Shown piece by piece: positions 1 through 11,400 of a DNA stretch of 64,000 nt. The notes under the pieces were generated by a model. It was not told the origin of the DNA, ran no database searches, and saw only the letters and a program-made list of their open reading frames with translations. Source of the stretch: Halichondria panicea (lineage: Eukaryota > Porifera > Demospongiae > Suberitida > Halichondriidae); the NCBI RefSeq assembly GCF_963675165.1, contig NC_087383.1:6240839-6304838 (forward strand), in the 5' to 3' direction. Each line of letters starts with the position of its first letter. Position 1 is the first letter of the stretch. The translations under genes and the position numbers were made by a program.

Positions 1-347
1 TGCTGCAGCACAACTGGCAACTCTCCTTGTGAAGCAGCTCCCTATAATGTGTATACTATACGTACCATATACGGGTGGAAAATTTTCAATATTTAGAACA
101 TTTCGCGGGTAGTAGGGTGTTGTGGCACCTATCTTGCATGCGCATATGAAGCCTTCCACGGGTTCTAATTTTCGTGTTCTGCATGCAGCCATCCACAAAA
201 AACGCGATATTAAAAAACACCTTGAAATATTTTACCGGCATACGGTATCTGTGAATTTTCTATACAATGTATTATTGGTTAATTAGCCGATACAAATACA
301 ATGAAAATTTTAAGCATGCGCTGACAACTATATAGGACCAGGCCTAT
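1..347. other. No gene seen
   Basis: No open frame with splice signals or a recognisable domain is visible. The sequence is AT-rich and lies outside the hairpin element that starts at about 348. Confidence 0.5.
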
Positions 348-531
348 AGTTGTTCGCCTAACCGTTATAGTGAAAACTCGGCCTGGGATCGAGGCTAAGC
401 TTTAGCTAGCTATATATAGTTAGTTCTGAGACACCAGTGACAAATTAAATCTTATTTCAGAAAACACATGCATGGCATTAGCCTCGATCCCAGGCCGAGT
501 TTTCGCTTTTATAACAGTTAGGCGAACAACG
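348..531. mobile_element. Small hairpin MITE (cctgggatcgaggct family)
   Basis: Arms at about 350-399 and 478-530 are inverted copies of each other. They share gttgttcgcctaaccgtta and cggcctgggatcgaggctaa, separated by about 78 bp. Partial copies of the same arm lie at 3226-3245, 4259-4312, 10682-10710, 54025-54095 and elsewhere. No coding capacity is visible. The transposon superfamily is unknown. Confidence 0.7.
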
Positions 532-545
532 AGGCTAGCATGGCA

Positions 546-1627
546 TAAACACAAAAATCACGTGAGGATAAAATATACATAATAATAATTTATAAGTAAA
601 ATAATAGGTTCAACGAGTTTAGAGTTCAGTTACTATACAGTTTATTATTTCAGAGTGAACATTAATTTTATGAGCTAAAAATATAGCATAACATTGCAGT
701 CTTATCAGGATTTCTATATAGCTTTATAGTAGTTGCCAATAATTATTATCCTTGTGTATATAATAATTATTATATAATTGCATTAAACGACAGATTATCG
801 TTTCTTGTTGGTAGTGTCCTATACACCAATTTCAACAGTATCATAATATCTGACAAACCACTTTAAAGAAACTCAGGTACTCAGATTTGCTTTGTTTTCT
901 TTCTCTATCTTTATTACCTGGAGTATTCTTAAGAACCGTTAGTTCTAACACTTCCATTCATATTGGATACAATAAGTCTTAAAAAGGAGTGAAGGCTATT
1001 GAGGGTGCATATGCATGGTATTGTAGCAGCTATAAGGTGAATCAACAAATCTTAGACCTGGTATACATAATTGCTGATGGATCAGTGGACCAAAGTGGCC
1101 AACTTCAATTTAGAATCTGGTGCGTATATGAAATTAGGTTCTGCTGCCATGGCTATGAGCTTTTACACAGTGCATGCGCAGTGGACCAAAGTGGCCAATT
1201 AGGACTGCCATCACAGAATCTGGTGCTATCAGCTCGTGTATGTATAGCTATCACTGGACCATGCAAAGTGAAGTGAGCTCTGACAGTCTGTGCATGAGGT
1301 TTATTCCATTCAGCAAGGGTGATCATGCAGTTATACCAGGAACAGCTAATATAATTCTAGCTTCCTGTAAAAGGTATAAATAAATTATAGCAGATTAAAT
1401 ATATTGTATCTATAGACCAATCGTTACTGCATGAGCTGGACTTGATCGAAGCATAATTATAATTATATATAAGCGTATAGATCTTAACACAACAATCTAC
1501 CTAGTGACCATGTCCACTCTATCAGGCAAGCTGCTATTTCAGAAAATAGCCACGGTTTAAAAACTCACGCTGGATACAGCATTATTATTATAAATGGCCG
1601 CACACTACCATGCATCTCAACAGCTTA
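546..1627. other. No gene; short direct repeat
   Basis: Only short shadow frames are present. The string cagtggaccaaagtggccaa occurs twice (about 1085 and 1180), which marks a small direct duplication. No splice-supported exon or known domain was found. Confidence 0.4.
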
Positions 1628-2158
1628 ATTCAATCATAGATTGAAGAGTTATAGGGATAGGAAACGGTTGGTATCTCGAGTAACATCTGCGCTATACACG
1701 CTGCAGTTTAATCGAGGCCATCACAATAATATCTATTTCTACACCCATGCAGTGCATAATAAACTACAAGTAACTGTGCTTAGTCCGTGCAACTCACTTA
1801 TATTTCAAGGTCTATACCTATTGTAGTAGTCATAACCAGCACGCTTACACGTTACATGTTCCAATAGCGCCTTGGGAACATATAACTTTATTGGAAAGTC
1901 TCTTTTTATACTGGGTGTGGTCAGTCATTAGCAAGTACTACACGTGGCTCATGGACTAGGCATGTTATAAGTTGCTGAAAGAGATGATTTCTCGAGGAAA
2001 CACAGCTTTGGGAGTTACCCGGCAAAAATGTGCTTAATAGCCTCGTTCATAGGGAGTAACGCAGATAATTTTCGAGGCTCCACTGCAGATTCAATGTAAA
2101 ATCATCACGTGCACCACTCCGTTTCCTATCCCTCTAACTCTTCAATCTATGATTCAAT
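1628..2158. mobile_element. TIR transposon, 7-bp target duplication
   Basis: The element occupies 1635-2151 and starts CATAGATTGAAGAGTTATAG. It ends with the inverted form, ...CTCTTCAATCTATG, so the terminal inverted repeats are about 33 bp with one or two mismatches. It is flanked on both sides by ATTCAAT (1628-1634 and 2152-2158), a perfect 7-bp duplication. Related copies lie at 41608-42802 and, interrupted, at about 27190-28693. No transposase is visible, so it is non-autonomous. The TSD length does not fix the superfamily. Confidence 0.85.
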
Positions 2159-2401
2159 CAACTCAAAAACCTGAATGGAAAACACAACGATAAAACACGC
2201 TTTATTAATTTGCACACACACATGCATGCAATGCCATGCACATACATTGTTAATCCAGCCACACTTAGACAGTGGAGCTTGGCAAGAATAGCGAGATAGC
2301 CACATTTCAGAAAATAGCCGCGGCTAAAACGACCCTACCTCGAATCTAATGACTGCATGATTTTGCGGTGCAAAGATAATGCTCTTGTCTGCCAAACTAC
2401 A

Positions 2402-2612
2402 CCCAAAACGTCACATCCGGCCGTAATAAAAATAAAAATAAAAACGTATATATCACATATAGTTAGGGGCAGCCAGAACTGGCAGGTATACATTTCAGGA
2501 CAAGTGTGGTAGTATAAACAACTATAGCTAGCAATCCGTGCCAAACCAAATGGCGGGTATATTGAGGTGGCCGTACTTCAGAGAGCCAGAATAGCGAGAG
2601 TCGATGATACTG
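2402..2612. repeat. Relic of foldback repeat family
   Basis: The segment shares cgtcacatccggccgtaata, the cagccagaactggc block and the ggtggccgtacttcagagag block with the better preserved foldback at 22394-22846. A second relic lies at about 4345-4650. It is non-coding. Confidence 0.65.
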
Positions 2613-2674
2613 TACACACATAATATACTTTATACCCACCTCATGATAGAGTTCTCCTCCATGGATCATTCAGA

Positions 2675-2910
2675 TCACCACAGTCTTGTGTAGTCAGAGA
2701 GGGAGCCGATTTTAGAGGCTCTGCCTTCAGTTGAGAAAGCTACTGTAAAAGGTTTCTTCACAGGGCACTTGCATTTCCTCCACAAGGAGATTAATAACCA
2801 GCCAAATAGCACATTCACCAATGCTAGTATATACATCAGTGTTGTGATGATTGAGGGGAAAAATGAACTGCACTGCACTTGTGAAGAGTTGAGAGTAAGG
2901 CTTCCACTGT
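2675..2910 (-). CDS. C-terminal exon of a single-pass membrane protein
   Basis: On the minus strand, an acceptor (tgtacaaacag) at 2911-2913 opens a frame of about 78 residues ending in TGA at 2675. It begins with a polar stretch (DSGSLTLNSS). A strongly hydrophobic helix follows (TTLMYILALVNVLFGWLLI), then a basic stop-transfer sequence (WRKCKCPVKK) and a short tail of about 25 residues. That order suggests a type I membrane protein with a small cytoplasmic tail. It may belong with the signal-peptide-like exon at 3353-3529, which is upstream on the same strand. The exon or exons between them were not resolved and the phases do not join directly. The function is unknown and no signalling motif was recognised in the tail. 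Confidence 0.45.
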
Positions 2911-3122
2911 CTGTTTGTACATCAACGGTTATGATTTAAAGTTGAGCCGCTTACACCTTTTGCATCATCACAACACCATGACATCAGGAAAGAGAGTTAA
3001 CAGTCTCTGATATAGAGGGACATCCAGCCACCATGTATAACTGCAGTAACACTCGTGCTCCAAGGAGGTCCACATACCTTTTCCACTTTGCGCATGCGCG
3101 GTTCCTTGCACATCCATTACGT

Positions 3123-3184
3123 GACGTGCTTTACAGCATGACGTGAGGGCATTACGGCCCTCACGTCATGCTGTAAAGCACGTC
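3123..3184. repeat. Perfect 28-bp palindrome
   Basis: Positions 3123-3150 and 3157-3184 are exact reverse complements (gacgtgctttacagcatgac and onwards) around a 6-base loop, attacg. The sequence would form a very stable cruciform or hairpin. Confidence 0.9.
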
Positions 3185-3261
3185 AACGTCATAATAATAC
3201 TTACGTTACAAACCGCTTGCCATACGGCCTGGGATCGAGGCTAAGCTAATTTGAAGGAAGG

Positions 3262-3800
3262 CTAATTTGCACAAGAGGGTTATGATAGTCACACAGATTA
3301 ACTACTGACAAAACAAGGAAGAAAGCTGTTCCATAGTTTTGATGATCCTTACCATACACACCCACACAGAAAAAATAGTGGATGGCTGGTGAGGGAAAGC
3401 GATCGTTTGGCGATCCCTATAGGAGCTTCCGCAAGGTTCGGGAATTGTGGGATACTCCAGTAAATAGCTAGTGGCGGTAGATGATGTGGCAACGAGCATC
3501 GCAGCGAGTACAAGTGAGTGGTTAGTCATGATCGACAAGGAATCAGTGGAGCTAGTGTATAGGATGCATGCTTTTGATGTGTGGCAATCAACATAATTAT
3601 GGTATAATCAGAGAAGCTTCTGTGATAAAGATACTCGTCACTATAAAAATGTTTTTAACGTGCAGTTAGACCTACTTCATTGCGTACTAGAATTTGCAGA
3701 TGATGGACGAGTTACTGCGTACAATACAAGGTGACACCGTGGAGGATGCTTGAGGACGACTCATTAGCTTCCCTCAGTCATACAACTATAGCTATAGTAC
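3262..3800. repeat. Segmental duplicate of 41302-43040
   Basis: From gcacaagagggttatgat onwards the sequence matches 41308 and following, through the signal-peptide-like exon and onwards to aggacgactcatt near 3755 (43000 in the other copy). The other copy is interrupted by a 1.2-kb transposon at 41608-42802, and the present copy lacks it. A further shared block is about 4800-4890 against 43235-43310. Confidence 0.85.
3353..3529 (-). CDS. Signal-peptide-like first exon
   Basis: On the minus strand, ATG at 3529 opens 59 codons that end at a good donor (ATG|gtaagg, 3347-3352). The N-terminus (MTNHSLVLAAMLVATSSTAT) has a short polar start, a hydrophobic core and small residues near position 20, as expected for a secretory signal. 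The mature part begins about SYLLEYPTIPEPCGSS and holds two cysteines. The exon is duplicated at 41391-41567 with a few replacements and the frame intact. It may be exon 1 of the membrane protein ending at 2675. That link is inferred from strand and spacing only. Confidence 0.45.
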
Positions 3801-5074
3801 CTGCATGAATGCAACTTTAGGAGGGAATTGAATATCCTCCCCCTGTATGACACCCTAGCGTGCACTGGCATGCATGGTCATCACTTTTTTGCGTACCATA
3901 ACTTTGATCTGATTATACCAAGTGATAGGGCCTTTTGACGTTTGTCACACTTTATTCGGAGGTGTTGTTTGTTGAAAGAATGTTACATCATCCTTAATTG
4001 TCTTTTCTAGCACTAGCATCCATTCTCAAACTGTAGCTAAGAAGCCCGCAATCGCTTTTGCAGGCTACGCAATTCTACTTAACCTCACGCAATTTTTGGA
4101 ACACGTGGAAAATCAATGAATAATCTCTACCCAAATTCTGGTATATAGAGACAGAAGCTAGAGCCCAGAGTCACCAGTCCCTTTTCTCCCGTCCCCGTCC
4201 AATCAGAAAAGGTAGTGGCTTGCGAGTCTACCACAACACAATGAAAATTTGATGTATGCGCAGCGCGCCTAACCGTTATAAAAGCAAAAACTCAGCCTGG
4301 GATCGAGGCTAAAGCACGCCATGCAGAATTGCATAGGAGTGAGGACATCAAATTACTAAGTACGGCCACTCGCTATTCCGTTTACCGGGGCCAGTACTAG
4401 TGCTCTGAGTAAGGTATAATAATTATGAGTAAGGTATAATATAATCATATAATTATACGTGTATTACGGCCGGATATGACGTTTTTGGGTGTGGTTTAGC
4501 AAATAAACATTATCCTTCATTATCCTCGAGACAAGAACCACAAAATAATTCATTAGAATCGAGGTAAGCCGCGGTTATTTCCTGAGATACAGCCACCTCG
4601 CTTCCGGCCAAGCTGCATGGTCCCAAGGGTAACCGGATCAACGAGAGTCTACTGTATAATTATAATGTCAATAATAAGTTAATAAAAGAACTACAAAAAT
4701 ATAGTGCATAATTATAGAAACAGAATAAAAAAATTATATTCTTGGATGGTAAAACTTTAACGTATTATAATTATTACACAATAATTTATTAATTAATGAA
4801 GCTACTAACAAACTAAATTGTGAGTAATAAGGTGAGTAGTAATACTATTGAGCAAGCTAGTGTTAACATTCCTGTACACCAATGTAATCTCCACACATGA
4901 CACACAGTGACACCTCCTGTACAATAAGAATAGAGACAATCATCGTTTGATAACAACACCAGTACAATCTAGAATAATGACATATACCCAACACAAGACA
5001 ATAATGCATGTTTGTGGTAAGTAATTACATCACTAAAACTATAATAATAATTATAGTATTGATTCTATACTCAC
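3801..5074. other. Gene-free; repeat fragments; unresolved 3' end of gene 1
   Basis: The stretch contains a hairpin-family arm (about 4259-4312) and a foldback-family relic (about 4345-4650), followed by very AT-rich sequence. Gene 1 should continue past its Death exon here. One minus-strand frame at about 4810-4905 ends in a hydrophobic run (CSIVLLLTLLLTI then stop) and has a usable phase if tgtacaggag is the acceptor. That is too weak to annotate as an exon. Confidence 0.35.
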
Positions 5075-5416
5075 ATTGAGTCAAGTGCTGACAGATATCA
5101 TCAGCTATCTTGTCTTTTCTCAGTCTCAGTAACAAGTCCAGTACAGCTTTGTAAGTTGCTGCGTAAGGATTATGTGTTTTCCAGATAATCAAGCATTCAG
5201 TCATGGCTACTTGAGTTCCATTTTTATGGTACAACTCATTCACATCGGCCTGTTCTGCAGGAGTTAGTCCCATTGCATTCGCATAGATTTTTGACCCGTC
5301 GAAATATTCGGCCACGTAGAGAATATCTGAGTCCCCTATTTCACTATTGAGCTGCTCGTCAGTCAGACTGTATCTGCTCACTAGATCTTGGAGAGTGGAT
5401 CGATTAGCAGCTGGTC
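5075..5416 (-). CDS. Gene 1 Death-domain exon
   Basis: The acceptor lies at 5417-5418 (attattgtag) and the donor is gtgagt at 5069-5074. The exon gives about 114 residues. The core runs from DILYVAEYFDGSKIYANAMG through ECLIIWK to LLLRLRKDKIADDICQHL. It has the six-helix spacing, the central Trp and the terminal leucine pattern of Death domains. It is entered in phase 1 from the linker exon. Compared with the gene 2 Death exon (58494-58843), only scattered core positions match (AYFD/EYFD, AMGL, IWK, LLRL, QxLTQ), while the ROC exons of the two genes are almost the same. The exon ends in a different phase from its counterpart because CTCAAT stands where gene 2 has CTCAGAAT. Confidence 0.8.
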
Positions 5417-8400
5417 CTACAATAATGCAGGTGCAATAAAACTAATTTAGTTCCACAAAAAAATTTATTTTACTTCCTCTCTCTGGGAATTCAATATTTG
5501 CGATTTTTACCAGTTTACTTAAACTTAAATTTTAATGCCATACGCATGCATTCATGCATGCATGTATGTATGTAGAAAGTACTTGGGCGCAGCTTCAGTC
5601 CTATATACATACTGCATGGGCTTAATACATTACTACAAACCATAAATCTACACACACCAGGCAAAAGTATATAGGAGGTGGGGGTTGATATGGGTGGTTC
5701 AACGGCTACGGTACAATTATACGTACATCTACACACACCTATATAATTTGGCAGTACCTGTACTTGGACAGTTTGCTGTTGGTCTGGGGGCTGGTAGTAG
5801 ATCATCACTAGTCTCCTTAGCAGCAACACCAGCAAGTTCCTGTATAGAGAGACCAAATCAACAAATCCAGTAACAGTAGGATCATCAAACACTTTCAACA
5901 CAATACAATTCAGTAAATCAAAGCAATCTATCAATCCTTTCAACTCACGAGAGGGTTTCGTCCAGCAAACACACTAAGTGGATCCAGAATTCTTCTCAGT
6001 GCTCCACCACTGGAATCTCTGGTGCTTTTCCAGACTTTTAGAACATCATCGATATTATTGCACTCCTGAAATGCAGTGCTGGCATTCTCAGTAATAGCTG
6101 TGCGTACGATATCAGCCAGTCGAGGATTCTTGTTCCAACAAGTTGCAAGGGCCGAGATGAATCGATCAGACAGTTCTTTGTGTGCTGGATTGAACAGAAG
6201 CTGTAGAATATTCTCACCGAGATCAGCGTACACTTCAGCTTGGAGCAGATCACTCAATCGCAAGTTCTTTGCTGTTTCAGTTGATACGACAAACATTTTT
6301 TGGTTGCTTACGCTTTTAGCAAGGGACTTGAGATCAAAGACGTGTGTATCTTCCAGAGGGTAGGTCACACTGTGAGGAGGAAGGAAGGCCTCCTCAGTGA
6401 CTACAGTAGAGCATAACTCAGTGGAGGTGTCAACAACTTTCTTCATCACAGTAGAGCGCAGCTTGAAGAGATCCAGTGAGATATGGTGAGCTTGAATCAA
6501 AACAACCACTTTCTTCTTGTCAATGACCTCCACTAGCACTTTGTCACCGTCATCAGTGCTCCAGCAAACACCAGTCTTCCAGACCGAGCAGTGATGTTGT
6601 AGGGAGGGGATATGAGCTTTGATCACCGGAGCATGACCAAGCGAGAGGGATAATCGAAGCAGAAGAACGTGGAGAAATCGAGCGTCTAGAAACTGGTTCT
6701 TGTGAGAGCATGACATCACCCAACCAAAATGATAAGCAAGGTCATCGCAATGCTCGAACACTTTCTTGACAACTTTTAACCGGATGAGGGCAGGACAGAA
6801 GAGATATTTCTCGTCAGATGATACGGATTCACAATCGCCTGTTCGATGCTGATCAATAAGACGAAGGACTTCCGGGTCTTCAATGGGCACAGCAAACTCT
6901 AGATTAATCAAGAATCCAGTGAGCATGTTAGTGTCCAAGTCAAAAAAGTGAGCAGCCAGCTTGGAGCAAGGTACAACACCGGTACTGGTGGAGAGTTCAC
7001 AGTGCTGATCAAAATCTTTTGGAGCAAATATGGAACCATTAATTTTACCTAGGAGCTCTTCTTTCTTGAGGACAATGAAGCTCTTTTCTGGTGAGCTGGT
7101 GTTGTGTAGGAAGAAGATGTGAGCTTTGTCATTGAGCTGAACACAGATTTCAACAAGACGAGGAATGGTTGTCGGAATGAATGGTACAACTTCTTTGTGC
7201 TTCTTGGAGAGGGCTTGACTGGATTCCTCTTTTATTTGCTGCTGAATTTGCTCCAGTGATAAGGCAATCTCATCCTTGCCAACAAGGTAAATCAGAAACA
7301 TGTGTGCATTTAAAGAAACAGCCAACGTTGATCGAATGCGGGCGCAAGCAGGGCCGACAGTGGCTCGCAGTATCTTCATGCCACTAGAGTTGGAGTAGCG
7401 ATTATCCATGGGAATGAACTTCAGTAGATCCAGGGTCGGATATCTCGATACAGCTTCCAAAACAATCTCTTCTTTCTTTGAAATCTTCCGTTCGTCAGTT
7501 ACGCAATCAGCATGGCTACCTACCACAATGAGTGGTGCTTTCCCCTCCATACTGGCACACTGATTGGCAATGATGCCCAACCAATAGGAGACAGAGTGAG
7601 TGGTGAAGGTGTCATCTTTATGGAGCCCTAGGACTAGGACAATAATGGGCTGACACGCATCAACTGCTGACTTGATAATGGCAGCGTGACTGCTGTAGTA
7701 GACCTCTTGACCAGCAAAGTCGCACACCAACACATCTCCAAAGACACGGCTCTTGAATAATCGAAGGATGATTCCGGCTGTTTTCTCGCTGACTCCATCG
7801 ACTTCTTTAGGAGAGACGAAGATGTTGACTAGAGATGTGAGTGCAGTTGGCTCGTGTTCCATTGCTTCAATGAGAGTGCTCTTTCCTTCTCCACCGTGAC
7901 CGATAACAAGCATCTTCACTGGATTTTTCAGGGGATCCTTTGAAAACACTTTACCAAGAGCTTTGCGATGCTGGGAATATGCATTTTCAGCAGTAGCTCC
8001 GTGTTGCAGCAAGAGTAGAATAACGTCCTTGTTCCCTGCAAGAAAGAGTGGTGTGTGTCCATCGTCATCTTTGATATTGGGATCACAGCCAACAACGTCA
8101 TTCAAAAGATATTCCACGATTTTGGTAACCCCATACTGGCAGGCAAGTAGAAGAACATCTGCAATGGATATGCATCAATAATCATTGAGCACCTAGCTGA
8201 AAGTACGTGTATATGCAGTGCTCTATAATAATATTAACCTGATCATGATTCGTTCATACAAGTTTTGGTTGTTCGAAGATATCTCATCATAATTATATCA
8301 TTCACGTGTTGTGTAATGCATGATTATAGTTAATTATATTGTGATTTACTTATTATTGTCTTGCGTCATCTCTACGACGTACATCAAATAAATTGCGAGT

Positions 8401-11400
8401 AGCTACAAAATAATAATAATGACAGAACTCATTGAGCCTTGACCACAAGGGCAATAACGAATGCGTAAAGCCAAGCGTCGTGCTACAATACGCCTACGCC
8501 CATGTTTAAGATTAATTTTAATTACAGTAACGTTAACCATAGAAATCACACATTGACAAGTTATAATGTCATGAAATTCAATAATTATACATGTACAGTG
8601 CATCCAGCTTAGAGAGTAGATTACTACATTTGTGTGAGTGGCTTGAACTTAAATGTTGATATCTTTTGATTAGAAATGGTGCTGATACCATTGTGTAGGT
8701 GAATGAATAAGCTATATATACAACATATTCCAAAAAATTAGAATGCCGCTTTAATCAACTACAAACTTAATTAAGAGTGGGTGTACAGTTATTGTAGCCC
8801 ACTTATGTGGTTGAAGCGTGATTGGTTTGCGGTTAGCAGCTGATGCCATCAAAACAGTAGAAAATAGTAAAATTTGTAGTTTTTCAGTGTTATTACAGCA
8901 ATGGAATAAGCATGTAGGATGTTCTTGGTATCAAAACGTAGCCCATTAATTTTATCTGTAAACTTATTACAGAAATTTGAAAGCTATAAGCTATTAATTT
9001 TTCAAAAGTTATTACTCTAACTAAAAGTATACCTAAAAATCAGTAAATCATGAATTATATACACTGTGAACATAATTATTATAAGACCCATGAAGAATAG
9101 CCAGGATACCTAAACCATTCAACATGCAACTATCTTATGAAGCCTGAGACCTTAGCTGTTTAAGGTTAATGTTTTATTACTCTAACCGATTACCCACTAT
9201 AACAATTTGCTGTTGTTCTTATTAATCCCCAAACCCACCACCTCATGTTTTCATGGAAAGTTTTTGGGATAATTATGTTGTAGCTTATTCATTCACCTAC
9301 AAATGGTATCAGCACCATTTCTTAGAAAGGTTCAAATCAAAAGATATCAACATTTAAGTACAGCCACTCACACAAATGTGGTAATCTACTCTCTAAGCTG
9401 GATGCAATAACAATAGAGATAAAATAATTGTTCCTTTTTCGATACTGTATATTGGGAGATGTCTGAAACACATTCACATGAATTGAATAAAGCAGATCCA
9501 ATGTTCTAAATCAGTTTTGTTGTAGCTGTTGCTTCTGTGAGCTGTTTATAGGAAGGAGCTCTATATAATTATAGCTGTCTCACAGCATAATTAAACTTCG
9601 TAGCAAGTCAGAGAGCCATGCAGAACACACGAGCCATGGAGAGAATCAGAGCACAAAAATCAGAGAGCCACAAACAGGGCCAGGGGGAGCAGACCTTTCA
9701 ACATGACAGTTAACATTTCCCAGCTCAAAATACAGACACCTTTTTCTTAAAAAATCCATATCTTATGAAATCACTTGTAACTAGTAACCCAGGCCCCAGC
9801 TATCTTGACACTATAGAGAGCATCGATGGAACACTTATAACAGCTGAGCAGTTTGAGAGAGAACTCAGAACCCACTAATATTATAGAAGATCGACCAAAG
9901 ATTCCAACGTTCGGTCACAAAATTATTGACCGGGCAGAATTATCACGTGACTTGTGTTAAGATAAAAAAATAGGAAATGTTATGAAAAAAGAAAAAACAG
10001 ATATCACGTGATTGATTGAAATAGTTTGATAAAACCAGTGCATGCATGTATCATGCTAAGTCTCGATTCCAGGCCGCACTTCACATCAGGGAAGTGGCCG
10101 GTGAAGGAGGCTAGCACATCATGCTATGATAGCTAGCTCTAGCAAACAAGCAAGAGACAAGCTACTATGGCTACTTTAGAGTGAGAATTAAGGACTTCAC
10201 ATTTCAACTTCTTGACCGACCACTTTGTGCTATATATAGTCTGACATTTGTCACTTCACGTCCATTTGTGTACTAACTAGACTAGACTAGACTAGTATTA
10301 GCTATCAAGACCACATAATTTATAATTATGATGTTCTATACAGGTCCAGGACTTGGTCTATAATTGTATATGCTCAAGAGCTTTTTCCTCTGGCTCTCCA
10401 TGTTATAGCTTGATCTCTGAAAAGCATAGATTCCTATATCTGTATATAATTATAAGCATCGCTGTTTAGCTGCCCTAGAACCCCCTGAGGTTGCATGTAC
10501 TACGAAGATATTGGAGCCATTATCAAACGGTCACTAATCTTAGCCTCGATCGTTCCCAGGCCTTTTTTTCTTGCCGTTGTTCATCCATAAATAGAAGGTA
10601 GCAAAAAAGAATAGGCAGCATGCAAAAAAAGAAATTGGGGTACAGTTAAGAAAAAGTAAGGCCTGCATGGTTTAGGAAATGGCTAGCCTCGATCCCAGGC
10701 CGCACTTCCCACTTGAAGGAAGTAGATAGAAAGTTCAATTGAAGGTTTCTAGCCCATCAGATAGCATTCTCTGATAGCTACCCTTAGCCTGCTATGTTAA
10801 CAAAAGACTCACAGCCTGCAACAGTGTGGATGACAATCGTGTGAACGGAGTGAAAGCTGACAAGAGCCTATCCTATATGGACAGGCCACGCCCATTTAAC
10901 ATTAACTTGGGTGAAAGTCTACTATACTACTGCTACTACCAGAAGAAAATAGCTGTACAACAAACCTACACAGCTCTGTCTCTAGCTATAATTATAGCTC
11001 TGTGTATGACGTTTAAGATATTTTCTCTAATGAATTCTGTATTATAGGAACTTTTACGGGAAAAAATATCTAATAATTTTGCGCATGCGCAAGCAGTCGA
11101 TAGCAGGCCTTCTTTTCTATGAAGGCCGGTGAAGGAGGCTAGGAAATGGCGTGAACCATAAGGATGTTTATAAATGTGGGCACGATATGTAGCCCACAAT
11201 CGGGACGTAAGGTATTCTCCGACGCATTCAGAGTTAATAATAATTATAAGACTTGTACTGAGACACTGCCAACAAGCTACTGCATGCAAAGTCAGGGAAC
11301 CAGTGTGGCCAGCTCTGGTGGCAGTAGCTACCTGCTATAGATGATAATGATGACTAAGCTATAGTTTAGATCTAAGACACAACAAAAATATATTAGATAT

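Noticed and set aside
5515..5943. 142-codon minus-strand frame
   Set aside because: It reads through the linker exon and two introns. The splice-supported linker exon 5758-5839 is in a different frame and matches its paralogue.
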